This document shows positions 8,901 through 16,722 of a stretch of DNA of 64,000 nt, one piece after another. Source of the DNA: Pseudomonas sp. (GTDB taxonomy: Bacteria; Pseudomonadota; Gammaproteobacteria; Pseudomonadales; Pseudomonadaceae); NCBI GenBank assembly GCA_007713455.1, contig VMRT01000007.1:1-64000 (forward strand). Reading direction: 5' to 3'. Position 1 is the stretch's first letter, and each line of letters starts with the position of its first letter. The position numbers were made by a program, and so were the translations under genes. The notes under the pieces are model-generated. The model saw only the letters and a program-made list of their open reading frames with translations, searched no databases and was not told the DNA's origin.

Positions 8901-9253
8901 GGGCGTACCTATCAATGACGTGTGGCTGCGTGAATCAGGCTGATACCGATCCGATACCAATACTCAGCGGTCCAGCTCGCTCCGACAGGGAGCTGGTCGA
9001 TCCAGCGATTCTTGAGGTGAATGACAACGGTGGGCGTTTGCGCCTGCTGCCGGATGAATGCGGGGTGGCTACCGAACTTCAGCCGCGCATTGTCGCATAG
9101 CTGCACTGGCCGGCGTAAGGACAGGCTGACGAGGCAAACAGGAATCGCGCGGTAGCGGTCTTCGAGCTCGAGCGGATGCGAATCGTTTCATTGACACCCG
9201 GATGCCAAACAGAGAGCATTGTTACGATATAACATCGGTATCTGAGTTAAAGC
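8901..9253. other. 353-base divergent intergenic region with a Zur-like operator
   Basis: It separates the ABC-F gene from the TonB receptor. The only element recognised is the palindrome at 9221-9233, listed separately. A short plus-strand reading frame (8915-9100) has no coding character. Confidence 0.5.
9221..9233 (+). promoter_or_regulatory. Zur-like operator in front of the TonB receptor
   Basis: GTTACGATATAAC differs from the gammaproteobacterial Zur core GTTATANTATAAC at two bases. The flanks (ATT before, ATC after) also fit part of the longer consensus. TATAAC inside it can serve as a -10 box, so bound Zur would block the promoter. It lies 20 bases before the receptor's ATG. This implies zinc-repressed expression; the match is visual and not scored. 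Confidence 0.65.
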
Positions 9254-11364
9254 ATGAATAACGCAAGTGCGGTAGTGAAATGGGCGGGTTGCGGAGCGGC
9301 ATTGATGCTGGCGGGCGCGCCGCTGGCTGTGGCAGAGGACGCGGCGGTACTGGATTCGGTCATCATCACGGCCGATCAGGAACGCGCCGATGGACCGGTT
9401 CAGGGCTACCGTGCCAACCGCTCGCGCAGCGCGACGAAAACCGACACGCCCATCGAGGAAATACCTCAGTCGATCAGCGTCGTTCCAGCATCCGTGCTGC
9501 AGGATCTGGACAGCCCACGCGTCGAAAAGGCGCTGGATTTCGCCGGCGGCGTCGCCAGGCAGAACGATTTCGGCGGCCTGACCATGTACGAATACAGCGT
9601 GCGCGGGCTGACCACAGGTGAGTTCTACAAGGACGGTTTCAGCGTCAACCGCGGCTTCATGAACCCACCGGACGCATCCAGTATCGAGCGGGTCGAAGTG
9701 CTCAAGGGGCCTTCGGCGAGCCTTTACGGCCGCGGCGACCCCGGCGGCACGATCAATATCGTCAGCAAGCGCCCGCAGCTGGACAGCTTTGCCCGTCTCG
9801 ATCTTAGCGCCGGTCGCTGGGACCGTTATCGCACTGCGCTGGACGTGAACACGCCGCTCGATGAAGACGGCAACATGCTCTATCGCATGAACATCGCCAT
9901 CGAAGACAACAACAGTTTTCGCGACCACCGCGAGGCTGAACGGCAGTTCGTCGCGCCGTCCTTCAGCTGGGAGCTGAGCCCTGATACGCGGCTGCTGGTG
10001 CAGACAGAGGTGGTGCGCAACCGCCAGACCTTCGATCGCGGCGTGGTCGCGCCCGGTGGCGACCTGAGCAAGGTGTCCCGCTCAGCGTTCTATGGCGAAC
10101 CCTCGGATGGGCCGATCAGCAACGACAACGAAACGCTGCAGGCCGAACTCGAACACGACCTCAACGAGGTCTGGACGCTGCGCCTGGCCAGCCACTACAA
10201 GCAGGGCCGGATGGATGGCTACGCCACCGAAGCGGCAGAGGTCGCAGGAGACGACCGCACGCTGACCCGCAACCTGCGTTATCGCGACTACGACTGGCAG
10301 GACGCGATCACCCAACTGGAGCTGCGTGGGCGCTTCGATACCGGTTCGATCGAGCATCAGCTTTTGATCGGCACCGAGTACGAGCGTTACGCCCTGAGCG
10401 AGTTCATGCTGCGCTCCAACAACCTGCGCACCATCGATCTCTTCAACCCGGTCTACGGTACACCGCGTCCGGCGTTCAACCGGCGCGTACGGTTGACCGC
10501 AATGAGCTGGTGCATAGCCGGGCGCTAAACCTGCAGGACCAGATTCGCTTTACCGACAAGCTCTTCGGGGTCATCGGCGCCCGCTATGACCACTACGAAC
10601 AACGCCTGGACAATGAGGTTGCTGGCCGGCGCACCGAGCAGACTCATGAAAAGGTCACGCCTCGTGTCGGTGTGCTCTATCAGCTGATACCGGAGGTCGG
10701 GCTGTTCGCCAACGCCTCGCAGTCGTTCAAGCCAAACAATGGCGCCGACTTCAGCGGCGCCACGTTCGATCCGGAAGAGGGCGTGGGCTATGAGGCGGGG
10801 GTCAAACTCGACCTGTTCGACGGCCGTCTGGGGCTCACCGCCGCAGCGTTCCATCTGACCAAGGAAAACGTGCTGACCAGCGATCCGGCGAACAGCGGCT
10901 TTCAGATCGCCGCCGGTGAGGTGCGCAGCCGCGGGATTGACCTGCAGCTGGCAGGACAGCTGACCGATGCGATTCGCGTGATCGGTGGTTACGCCTACGT
11001 GGATGCCGAGGTGACTCGCGACAACACCCTGGCCAGCGGCAGCCGGCTGCTCAACGTACCGCGCCACAGCGGCAGCCTGCTGACCACCTACGAATTCCTC
11101 GATGGTGATCTCAGCGGACTCTCCCTTGGCGGCGCCGTGAACTACGTGGGTGATCGGGCAGGGCAGGCCGATAGCGACTTCGAGTTGCCGTCGTACACGA
11201 CCGTGGACCTGCTGGCGCGCTACAAGGCGACGCAAAAGCTGACCCTCGGCGTGAACCTGAACAACGCCTTCGACCGGACCTACTACGAGCGCTCCTACAG
11301 CAATGTCTGGATCATGCCGGGTGAGCCGCGCAACCTGAGCGTTAGCCTGTCCGTGGAGCTCTGA
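9254..11364 (+). pseudogene. TonB-dependent outer-membrane receptor, interrupted by a frameshift
   Basis: Two overlapping reading frames, 9254-10528 and one entering before 10510 and ending at 11364, make one TonB-dependent receptor of the siderophore-receptor class. Frame one holds a signal peptide (cleavage near AVAEDA), the TonB-box region and the plug (EEIPQSISVVPASVLQD, RVEVLKGPSASLYGRGDPGG). Frame two resumes the barrel with LQDQIRFTDKLFGVIGARYD and ends in aromatic-rich strands. The frame is lost between about 10481 and 10495. Total length is 2111 bases, one short of a multiple of three, so one missing base would explain it; repaired, it would encode about 703 residues, a normal length. 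There is no long homopolymer at the break. Either a recent pseudogene or a sequencing error. The upstream Zur-like box suggests zinc or zincophore uptake. Confidence 0.85.
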
Positions 11365-11372
11365 GCCTGTAC

Positions 11373-11399
11373 TCAGCGGGCAGTGACGCCCGCTGATTT
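11373..11399. terminator. Possible bidirectional terminator between the TonB receptor and dguC
   Basis: TCAGCGGGC and GCCCGCTGA form a 9-bp stem around a 6-base loop, followed by TTT on the plus strand. It sits between the convergent receptor and dguC genes. The T run is short. Confidence 0.5.
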
Positions 11400-11406
11400 C
11401 GTCGGC

Positions 11407-12387
11407 TTACAGCCAACCCTTCTCCTTGTAATAACGCTCGGCGCCCTCGTGCAGTGGCGCAGTCAGTCCGACGCGAATCATGTCTTCGGCCTTTAGATCG
11501 GCAAAGGCTGGATGCAGGCGCTTGAACCTATCGAGGTTGTCGAATACCGACTTGACCAGCTGATAGACCACCTCCGGGTCGGTCTTGCTGGTGGTCGCCA
11601 GCACGGCTTTGCCGCCGATCGATGGAATGGCGCCTTCCACGCCCGGGTAGAGCCCTGCGGGGATTTCCACGGCGCTGTAGTAATCGGCCTTGGCCAGCAG
11701 GCTGTCGATCTCGGCGCCCTGCACGGGAATGATCCTGCCCTTTACATTGGTCAAGGCTTCCTGGATCGCACCGCTCGGATGGCCGACCACATAGGTGATG
11801 GCGTCAAGGTTGTTGTCACCCAAGGCGGAAGCCATTTCCGCCGGTTTGAGTTCCGCGGCCAGGGAGAAGCTGGCGTTGGTCCAGCCCTTGGCCTGCATGA
11901 CCTCCTCGAAGGTGTCGCGACTACCCGAGCCGGGCACGCCGATGTTTACCCGCTTGCCTTCGAGTCCGGCCAGATCGGTGATGCCGCTGTCGTTGCGAAC
12001 GACCACGGTGAGAATCTCCGACTGCAGCGAGAACACCGCGCGCAGTTCGACGGCGCCTTCATTGTCGAAGGGCGCCAGGCCCTGCAGCGCCTTGTGCTGA
12101 TGGTCGGACTGGATGAAGCCGAAGTCATACTCGCCTTTGTGCAACGACACGATGTTGGTCACGCTGCCCGCGGTCGAGGGTGCGTTGCATTTGATGGCGG
12201 GCTTCACCTCGGCACGATTGAGGAAGCGGCACACCGACTGGCCGGCGGTGTAATACACGCCGGTCTGCCCTCCGGTGCCGATGGTGACGAAGCGCTCCTG
12301 TGCCAGCACGCTGGTGCTCGCCAAGGCGCTGGCGAGCACGCCGGCCAGGGTGATGCCGAACAGGCCGTTACGGATCTGGTGGTTCAT
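11407..12387 (-). CDS. dguC: DguC-like TAXI-family periplasmic solute-binding protein
   Basis: A 326-residue periplasmic binding protein of the TAXI family. A signal peptide (LFGITLAGVLASALASTSVLAQ) is followed by VTIGTGGQTGVYYTAG, the hallmark substrate-loop region of TAXI proteins. TAXI proteins normally feed a large fused TRAP permease; none is encoded nearby. The gene is third in a dguA-dguB-dguC arrangement matching the D-glutamate locus dguRABC described in Pseudomonas aeruginosa, so D-Glu/D-Gln binding is inferred from context. A strong RBS (AGAGGGAA) precedes the ATG. Substrate and partner permease cannot be read from the sequence. Confidence 0.85.
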   Translation of the reverse strand: MNHQIRNGLFGITLAGVLASALASTSVLAQERFVTIGTGGQTGVYYTAGQSVCRFLNRAEVKPAIKCNAPSTAGSVTNIVSLHKGEYDFGFIQSDHQHKALQGLAPFDNEGAVELRAVFSLQSEILTVVVRNDSGITDLAGLEGKRVNIGVPGSGSRDTFEEVMQAKGWTNASFSLAAELKPAEMASALGDNNLDAITYVVGHPSGAIQEALTNVKGRIIPVQGAEIDSLLAKADYYSAVEIPAGLYPGVEGAIPSIGGKAVLATTSKTDPEVVYQLVKSVFDNLDRFKRLHPAFADLKAEDMIRVGLTAPLHEGAERYYKEKGWL

Positions 12388-12459
12388 TGCGGTTCCCTCT
12401 TGTTTGTATTGTGGGTGGTTGCAACTGTGGTTGGCCGCAGGAACGATAGACCGCTGTGG

Positions 12460-12813
12460 TCAGGCGCGCGCAGCGATCACCATGATCTCGACCAGCACCT
12501 CGGGCGAGGCCAGACGCGCCTGTACCGTCGCCCGTGCCGGTGCGCAGCCTGCTGGCAGCCAGTCGCTCCAGACCTCGTTCATGGCGGCGAAGTCGGCGTC
12601 GATGTCCTTCAGCCAGATCTGCGCGCTGAGCAGGTGCTCGCGACTGGATCCGGCGGCGGCCAGCAGCCGGTCGATCTTCGCCAGCACCTCGCGGGTCTGT
12701 CCTGCGGCATCCAGGCCGCGGTCGTCCGGCACCTGGCCGGCGAGGAACACAAGGTCTGCATGAATGACCGCGGCGGACATTCGCGGATTGCTCTCGATGC
12801 GTTGAACGGGCAT
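12460..12813 (-). CDS. dguB: RidA-family imine/enamine deaminase (DguB)
   Basis: A 117-residue member of the YjgF/YER057c/UK114 (RidA) family, which hydrolyses reactive imine/enamine intermediates. Seen: HADLVFLAGQVPDD near the N-terminus, a central helix (REVLAKIDRLLAAAGSS), and the C-terminal ARATVQARLASPEVLVEIMVIA with the Arg expected to bind the substrate carboxylate. It begins 21 bases after the end of dguA with AGAGGAAA upstream. DguA oxidises a D-amino acid to an imino acid, so a RidA partner in the same operon makes biochemical sense. Confidence 0.9.
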   Translation of the reverse strand: MPVQRIESNPRMSAAVIHADLVFLAGQVPDDRGLDAAGQTREVLAKIDRLLAAAGSSREHLLSAQIWLKDIDADFAAMNEVWSDWLPAGCAPARATVQARLASPEVLVEIMVIAARA

Positions 12814-12834
12814 ATCGGTTTCCTCTTTGAGTGG

Positions 12835-14079
12835 TCAGGCGGGCAGGCTCAAGCCGTCCAGGGAGACAGCAGGTGGTGATCCGCCGATTACGCTGGCGAG
12901 CAGGTCGGCGCTGCCACAGGCCAGGGTGAAGCCGAGGCTGCCGTGGCCGACGTTGAGCCAGAGATTGTCGAATCCGCTGCGGCCGATCAGCGGCGTACCT
13001 TGGGGCGTCGCCGGGCGCAGGCCTGCCCATTGCCGCGCGCGTTGGTAGTCGCCGGCACCGGGGAAGGTCGCACTAGCCAGACGTTGCAGGGTGGCGATGC
13101 GCTGCTGGTCGAGCCCGGCATCCCAGCCGGCGATATCCACCATCGCCGCGACGCGCAGCTGGTCATCGAGGCGGGCGTAGACGACCTTGTTGTCGTAGTC
13201 GGTGACGTTGGTTTGCGGCACGCGGTTCTGGTCGGCCAGCCCAACGGTCAGGCTGTAGCCCTTGAGCGGATAGATCGGCAGGTCGATACCCAGTGGCCGA
13301 AGCAGCCCGACGCTGCCGGTGCCGGCCGCCACTACCAGATGGTCGATGGCGACTTCATCGTGCCCAAGCACGACCGCGCGGACGCGCTTGCCTTCGGTGC
13401 GCAATGCGCTCACCGATTGGCCGGTATGCAGATGAAACGCAGGCGATGCCCGCAGTCGTCGCAGCAGTTCGGTGCAGAACAGATGGCAGTCGGCAACCTC
13501 GTCGCCGGGCGAATAGATGCCGCCGTGCAGCGATGCCGCCAACGGCGTCAGCGCCGGCTCGACGTCGATGCATTGCGCGGCGTCCAGTAGCCGCTGCCCT
13601 GATTCGTCGTCGATGGCCGCTGCGCCCTTGTGCAGGCTGTGTTGATCGCGATAGATCACCAGTTTGCCGTTGGCGCGCCAGGCGAAGCCGTCCAGCTGGT
13701 CCTGCTCGCGCCAGCTGCGCAGGATCTGCTGGCTGTGCAGGGCGAGCCGCAGCAAGTGAGCCGCGTTGCGCCGGTTGACCGAACGCCGGCACGCCAGCAG
13801 GAACTGCAGGCACCAGCGCCACTGATGCAGGCTCGCCTGCGGTCGGAAACGCAACGGGGCATCGGCTCCGCGCAGCATCCAGCCAATCGCCTGCAACGGC
13901 ACGCCGGCATCGGCCAGGGGGGAAACGTAGCGATAGCTGAGCTGCCCGCCATTGGCGAAGCTGGTTTCCAAGGCGACATCGTCGCGCCCTTCGATCAGCT
14001 CGACACTGTGCCCCTGGCGCACCAGTGAATAGGCGGTGGCAAGCCCGATAACGCCTGCGCCGATGACTGCTACCCGCAT
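12835..14079 (-). CDS. dguA: FAD-dependent D-amino acid (D-glutamate) dehydrogenase, DguA/DadA-like
   Basis: A 414-residue flavoprotein of the DadA/DAO family. The N-terminal Rossmann motif VAVIGAGVIGLATAYSLVRQG binds FAD, ETSFANGGQLSYRYVSPLAD is the family signature near the flavin, and the C-terminal GLRPATPQGTPLIGRSG closes the FAD site. Electrons probably go to the respiratory chain rather than to oxygen. General DadA enzymes are of similar length, but dadA is usually paired with alanine racemase dadX; here the RidA gene, a periplasmic binding protein and a divergent LysR gene match dguRABC. D-glutamate as substrate is inferred from that synteny; another D-amino acid is possible. Confidence 0.88.
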   Translation of the reverse strand: MRVAVIGAGVIGLATAYSLVRQGHSVELIEGRDDVALETSFANGGQLSYRYVSPLADAGVPLQAIGWMLRGADAPLRFRPQASLHQWRWCLQFLLACRRSVNRRNAAHLLRLALHSQQILRSWREQDQLDGFAWRANGKLVIYRDQHSLHKGAAAIDDESGQRLLDAAQCIDVEPALTPLAASLHGGIYSPGDEVADCHLFCTELLRRLRASPAFHLHTGQSVSALRTEGKRVRAVVLGHDEVAIDHLVVAAGTGSVGLLRPLGIDLPIYPLKGYSLTVGLADQNRVPQTNVTDYDNKVVYARLDDQLRVAAMVDIAGWDAGLDQQRIATLQRLASATFPGAGDYQRARQWAGLRPATPQGTPLIGRSGFDNLWLNVGHGSLGFTLACGSADLLASVIGGSPPAVSLDGLSLPA

Positions 14080-14157
14080 GCAACTGCTCCTCCGACTCGA
14101 TCAGCGCAGCCTAAGACGTCGGCCAGCGGGGCGGCCAATGAAAGGATGGAGCGCTCC

Positions 14158-14174
14158 CATAACCTGCGGTTATG
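14158..14174. promoter_or_regulatory. LysR-type T-N11-A palindrome between dguA and dguR
   Basis: CATAACC-TGC-GGTTATG is a perfect 7-bp inverted repeat that contains a T-N11-A box typical of LysR regulators. Its centre is 87 bases before the dguA start and 35 before the dguR start, a usual place for a recognition site that activates one gene and represses the regulator's own. Confidence 0.65.
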
Positions 14175-14200
14175 CTCGATCGACTGAAGGAGGGACATGC

Positions 14201-15109
14201 ATGCGGCTGCGTCATATCGAACTGTTCCAGGCGATCCTGCAAACCGGCAGCCTGACGGCCGCGGCAGAGCTGCTGCATATCTCCCAGCCGGCGGCGAGCA
14301 AGATTCTCAAGCATGCCGAGCAGCAACTTGGCTTTGCGCTGTTCGACCGGGTGCGCGGCAAGCTGCAGCCCACCGCCGAGGCGCGGGTACTGCAGCAGCA
14401 GACCGAACGCCTGGCCATCGACCTGCAGAATCTGCGGCGGCTTGCAGACAGCCTCGGCCGGGGCGAGGAGTGCGCATTGCGGCTTATCTGCACGCCGGCA
14501 TTGGCTCAGGCGCTGCTGCCACAGGCGTTGCGCGCCTGGCGCGAGCGATTTCCACGTACGGTCTGTCAGCTCGCGACGCAGCACACGGCGGAAATCGTCG
14601 AGGCGCTGTTGCTGCGTGAAGCCGATCTGGGGCTGACGTCACAGGCCGTGGAGCATCCGGGACTGAGCAGCCATTTGTTGACCGAGGGCCGTATGCGTGT
14701 GATCGCGCCGCCTGGCTGGTGGCAGCCGGATGAACTGCGTAGTCCGCTGCGGCTGCAGGCGTTAGCGGGTAAAGCGCTGATCGGCATCGACGCCCGCGAT
14801 GCCCTGGGCAGCCTTTTGCGCGGCCACATCGAAGAGCTCGATCCGCCGCCGCGCGTGGTCACCTGGGTACAGACTTATCAGCTGGCGCGACAGCTGGTGT
14901 CTGCGGGGCAGGGCGTGGCGCTGGTCGATCCGTTCACCGCGCTGGCGGCCACTGGCGGCGAGGTGCAGGCCCGTCTGCTCGAGCCCACCATCAGCGTGCC
15001 GGTCTATGCGTTGACCCGTGTTCACGAGCAACTGCTACCGGCGCAGGCGATGCTGCTGGAGCAGCTCGGCGCCCAGGCCGAGCGGCTGCTGCAGGATGGG
15101 CACAACTGA
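14201..15109 (+). CDS. dguR: LysR-family regulator DguR
   Basis: A 302-residue LysR-type regulator. The helix-turn-helix is at about 2-60 (MRLRHIELFQAILQTGSLTA, LLHISQPAASKILKHAEQQ), followed by a linker helix and a ligand-binding domain from about 90. I start at 14201 because AAGGAGGG lies six bases upstream and the protein then begins with the standard LysR N-terminus. It is divergent from dguA with a T-N11-A palindrome between them. By analogy with P. aeruginosa it would activate dguABC in response to D-glutamate; the effector is inferred. Confidence 0.88.
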   Translation: MRLRHIELFQAILQTGSLTAAAELLHISQPAASKILKHAEQQLGFALFDRVRGKLQPTAEARVLQQQTERLAIDLQNLRRLADSLGRGEECALRLICTPALAQALLPQALRAWRERFPRTVCQLATQHTAEIVEALLLREADLGLTSQAVEHPGLSSHLLTEGRMRVIAPPGWWQPDELRSPLRLQALAGKALIGIDARDALGSLLRGHIEELDPPPRVVTWVQTYQLARQLVSAGQGVALVDPFTALAATGGEVQARLLEPTISVPVYALTRVHEQLLPAQAMLLEQLGAQAERLLQDGHN

Positions 15110-15149
15110 TCGGTCGCGCGCTACCATGCGGCTTTTGCGCCGGACGATC

Positions 15150-16259
15150 ATGCACGCCGACTCGCCCCTTGAACGTTATCAGCAGGCCATTACGCAAGAC
15201 GGGTTCGTACCCGATGCAGCTCAACAGCGCGCTGTCGCGCGGCTCCAAGCCTGTCATGAGGCACTGGTTTCAGGTGCGGACCTGCCGCTTGGTGTCTATC
15301 TCTGGGGCCCGGTCGGGCGTGGCAAGACCTGGCTGATGGACCTGTTTCACGCAAGCCTGGCGGTTCCGTCGCGGCGGCAGCATTTCCACCATTTCATGCG
15401 CTGGGTGCATATCCGGCTGTTCCAGCTCAACGGTACGGCCGATCCGTTGCAGGCCCTGGCCAGAGAACTTTCGCAAGAGATTCGTGCGCTCTGCTTCGAC
15501 GAGCTGTTCGTCGGGGACATCGGTGACGCAATCATCCTGGGGCGCCTGTTCCAGGTGCTCTTCGAGCACGGCGTGGTGATCGTCGCCACCTCCAATCAAC
15601 CGCCGGAGCAGTTGTATGCCGACGGCTTCAATCGCGAGCGCTTTCTGCCGGCCATCGATGCCATCGTGGAGCACATGCATGTGGTGGATATGGATGGCGG
15701 CACCGATCACCGCCTGCGTCCCGGCGCTGCGCTACAGCGCTACTGGATCGCTCAGTACGACAGTGGCAGCGCGCTGGTCGCGACGTTCGAGGCGCTTGCC
15801 GCTGGATCGGTCAGCACCGAGCCTTTGGCCCTCAGCCGTCGCCAGCTCGACGTCGTGCGGCGTAGCGGTTCGGTGCTCTGGTGCCGCTTTGCCGATCTCT
15901 GTGAGCAGCCATTCTCAGCGCTGGATTTCATTGAACTGTGCGACCGTTTCGCGGCGATTCTGATTGGCGACGTACCGAGGCTGGGCGGCGCGCAGCGCGA
16001 TGGGCGCATCGCCCGCGGTACCGAAGATGCCGCTGCGCGGGTCGAAGCGGGCGACCGCCAGCTGCCCAGGCTCGCCGCGCGGGATGATGCCGTGCGCCGC
16101 TTTATCGCGCTGGTGGACGAGTGCTATGACCGGCGGATTCCGCTCTATATCGAAGCCGAGGTGGCGCTGGACGAGCTGTATACCGAGGGCTATCTGGCGT
16201 TCCCGTTCCGCCGCACATTGAGCCGTCTGCGGGAGATGCAGCTGCAGCGGTTTGGCTGA
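15150..16259 (+). CDS. zapE: ZapE/AFG1-like ATPase
   Basis: A 369-residue P-loop ATPase of the ZapE (YhcM/AFG1) family, linked in E. coli to Z-ring constriction. It contains Walker A GPVGRGKTW, FHHFMRWVH, Walker B ALCFDELFVGDIGDA, VIVATSNQPPEQLY with the sensor Asn, and FLPAIDAI. The length is close to E. coli ZapE (375). The start MHADSPLERYQ is chosen by similarity to the family N-terminus; an ATG at 15126 would add eight residues, and neither has a clear RBS. FDELFVGDI instead of the common FDEFFV-DI suggests a divergent copy; pseudomonads often carry a second ZapE-type gene. The neighbours do not point to a role. Confidence 0.88.
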   Translation: MHADSPLERYQQAITQDGFVPDAAQQRAVARLQACHEALVSGADLPLGVYLWGPVGRGKTWLMDLFHASLAVPSRRQHFHHFMRWVHIRLFQLNGTADPLQALARELSQEIRALCFDELFVGDIGDAIILGRLFQVLFEHGVVIVATSNQPPEQLYADGFNRERFLPAIDAIVEHMHVVDMDGGTDHRLRPGAALQRYWIAQYDSGSALVATFEALAAGSVSTEPLALSRRQLDVVRRSGSVLWCRFADLCEQPFSALDFIELCDRFAAILIGDVPRLGGAQRDGRIARGTEDAAARVEAGDRQLPRLAARDDAVRRFIALVDECYDRRIPLYIEAEVALDELYTEGYLAFPFRRTLSRLREMQLQRFG

Positions 16260-16267
16260 GCGCTGGC

Positions 16268-16546
16268 TCAGTCGCGGTAGAACACCTGCACCAGGTGGTA
16301 GCCGAACTGGCTCTTCACCGGCCCATGCACCTCACGCAACGGCTTCTTGAAGATCACTTGATCGATGCTGCGCACCATCTGCCCCGGGCGCACTTCGCCG
16401 AGGTCGCCACCTTTCTTGCCGGACGGGCAGGACGAGTATTTGCGCGCCAGCACGTCGAATGCTTCGCCATTGGCGATGCGCTTTTTTAGCTGCGCGGCTT
16501 CGGCCTCAGTCTTGACCAGAATGTGGCGGCACATGGCTTTGGGCAT
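16268..16546 (-). CDS. ppiC: Parvulin-type peptidyl-prolyl isomerase
   Basis: A 92-residue single-domain parvulin that catalyses cis/trans isomerisation of peptidyl-proline bonds. The whole protein is the domain: RHILVKTEAEAAQLKKRI, FDVLARKYSSCPSGKKGGDLG, the loop RPGQMVRSID and the terminal VKSQFGYHLVQVFYRD with the conserved His. There is no signal peptide, so it is cytoplasmic like E. coli PpiC (93 aa). AGGACA lies upstream of the ATG at 16546, which is preferred to the far-upstream in-frame ATG. Confidence 0.93.
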   Translation of the reverse strand: MPKAMCRHILVKTEAEAAQLKKRIANGEAFDVLARKYSSCPSGKKGGDLGEVRPGQMVRSIDQVIFKKPLREVHGPVKSQFGYHLVQVFYRD

Positions 16547-16674
16547 GCTCGGTGTCCTCGATTGCACAGGGGCGCGATTGTAGTCGTGCCGCCGCGAATG
16601 TCGACCGGGATACCGCTTCGATGCAGCCGATTTGTGACTGATCGGTCGACGAGTGGTAGTTTTATCGCTCCGTG

Positions 16675-16688
16675 TGATAGCGCTAACA
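16675..16688. promoter_or_regulatory. LacI/GntR-type operator 1, upstream of the kinase-permease fusion
   Basis: TGATAGCGCTAACA is a near-perfect palindrome around TAGCGCTA with a central CG, the style of site bound by LacI-family repressors. It ends 34 bases before the fusion gene's ATG. A LacI-type regulator is encoded at the end of the operon. A 13/14 copy occurs at 17304. Confidence 0.65.
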
Positions 16689-16722
16689 TCCGGCCAAACA
16701 AGCAAAACAATGGATTCCTCGC

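Noticed and set aside
8915..9100. Plus-strand frame of 61 codons upstream of the TonB receptor
   Set aside because: No RBS or recognisable features, and it lies in a promoter region.
10490..10515. Programmed frameshifting in the TonB receptor
   Set aside because: No slippery heptamer, no downstream stem-loop noticed, and such receptors are not known to use frameshifting; mutation or sequencing error is simpler.
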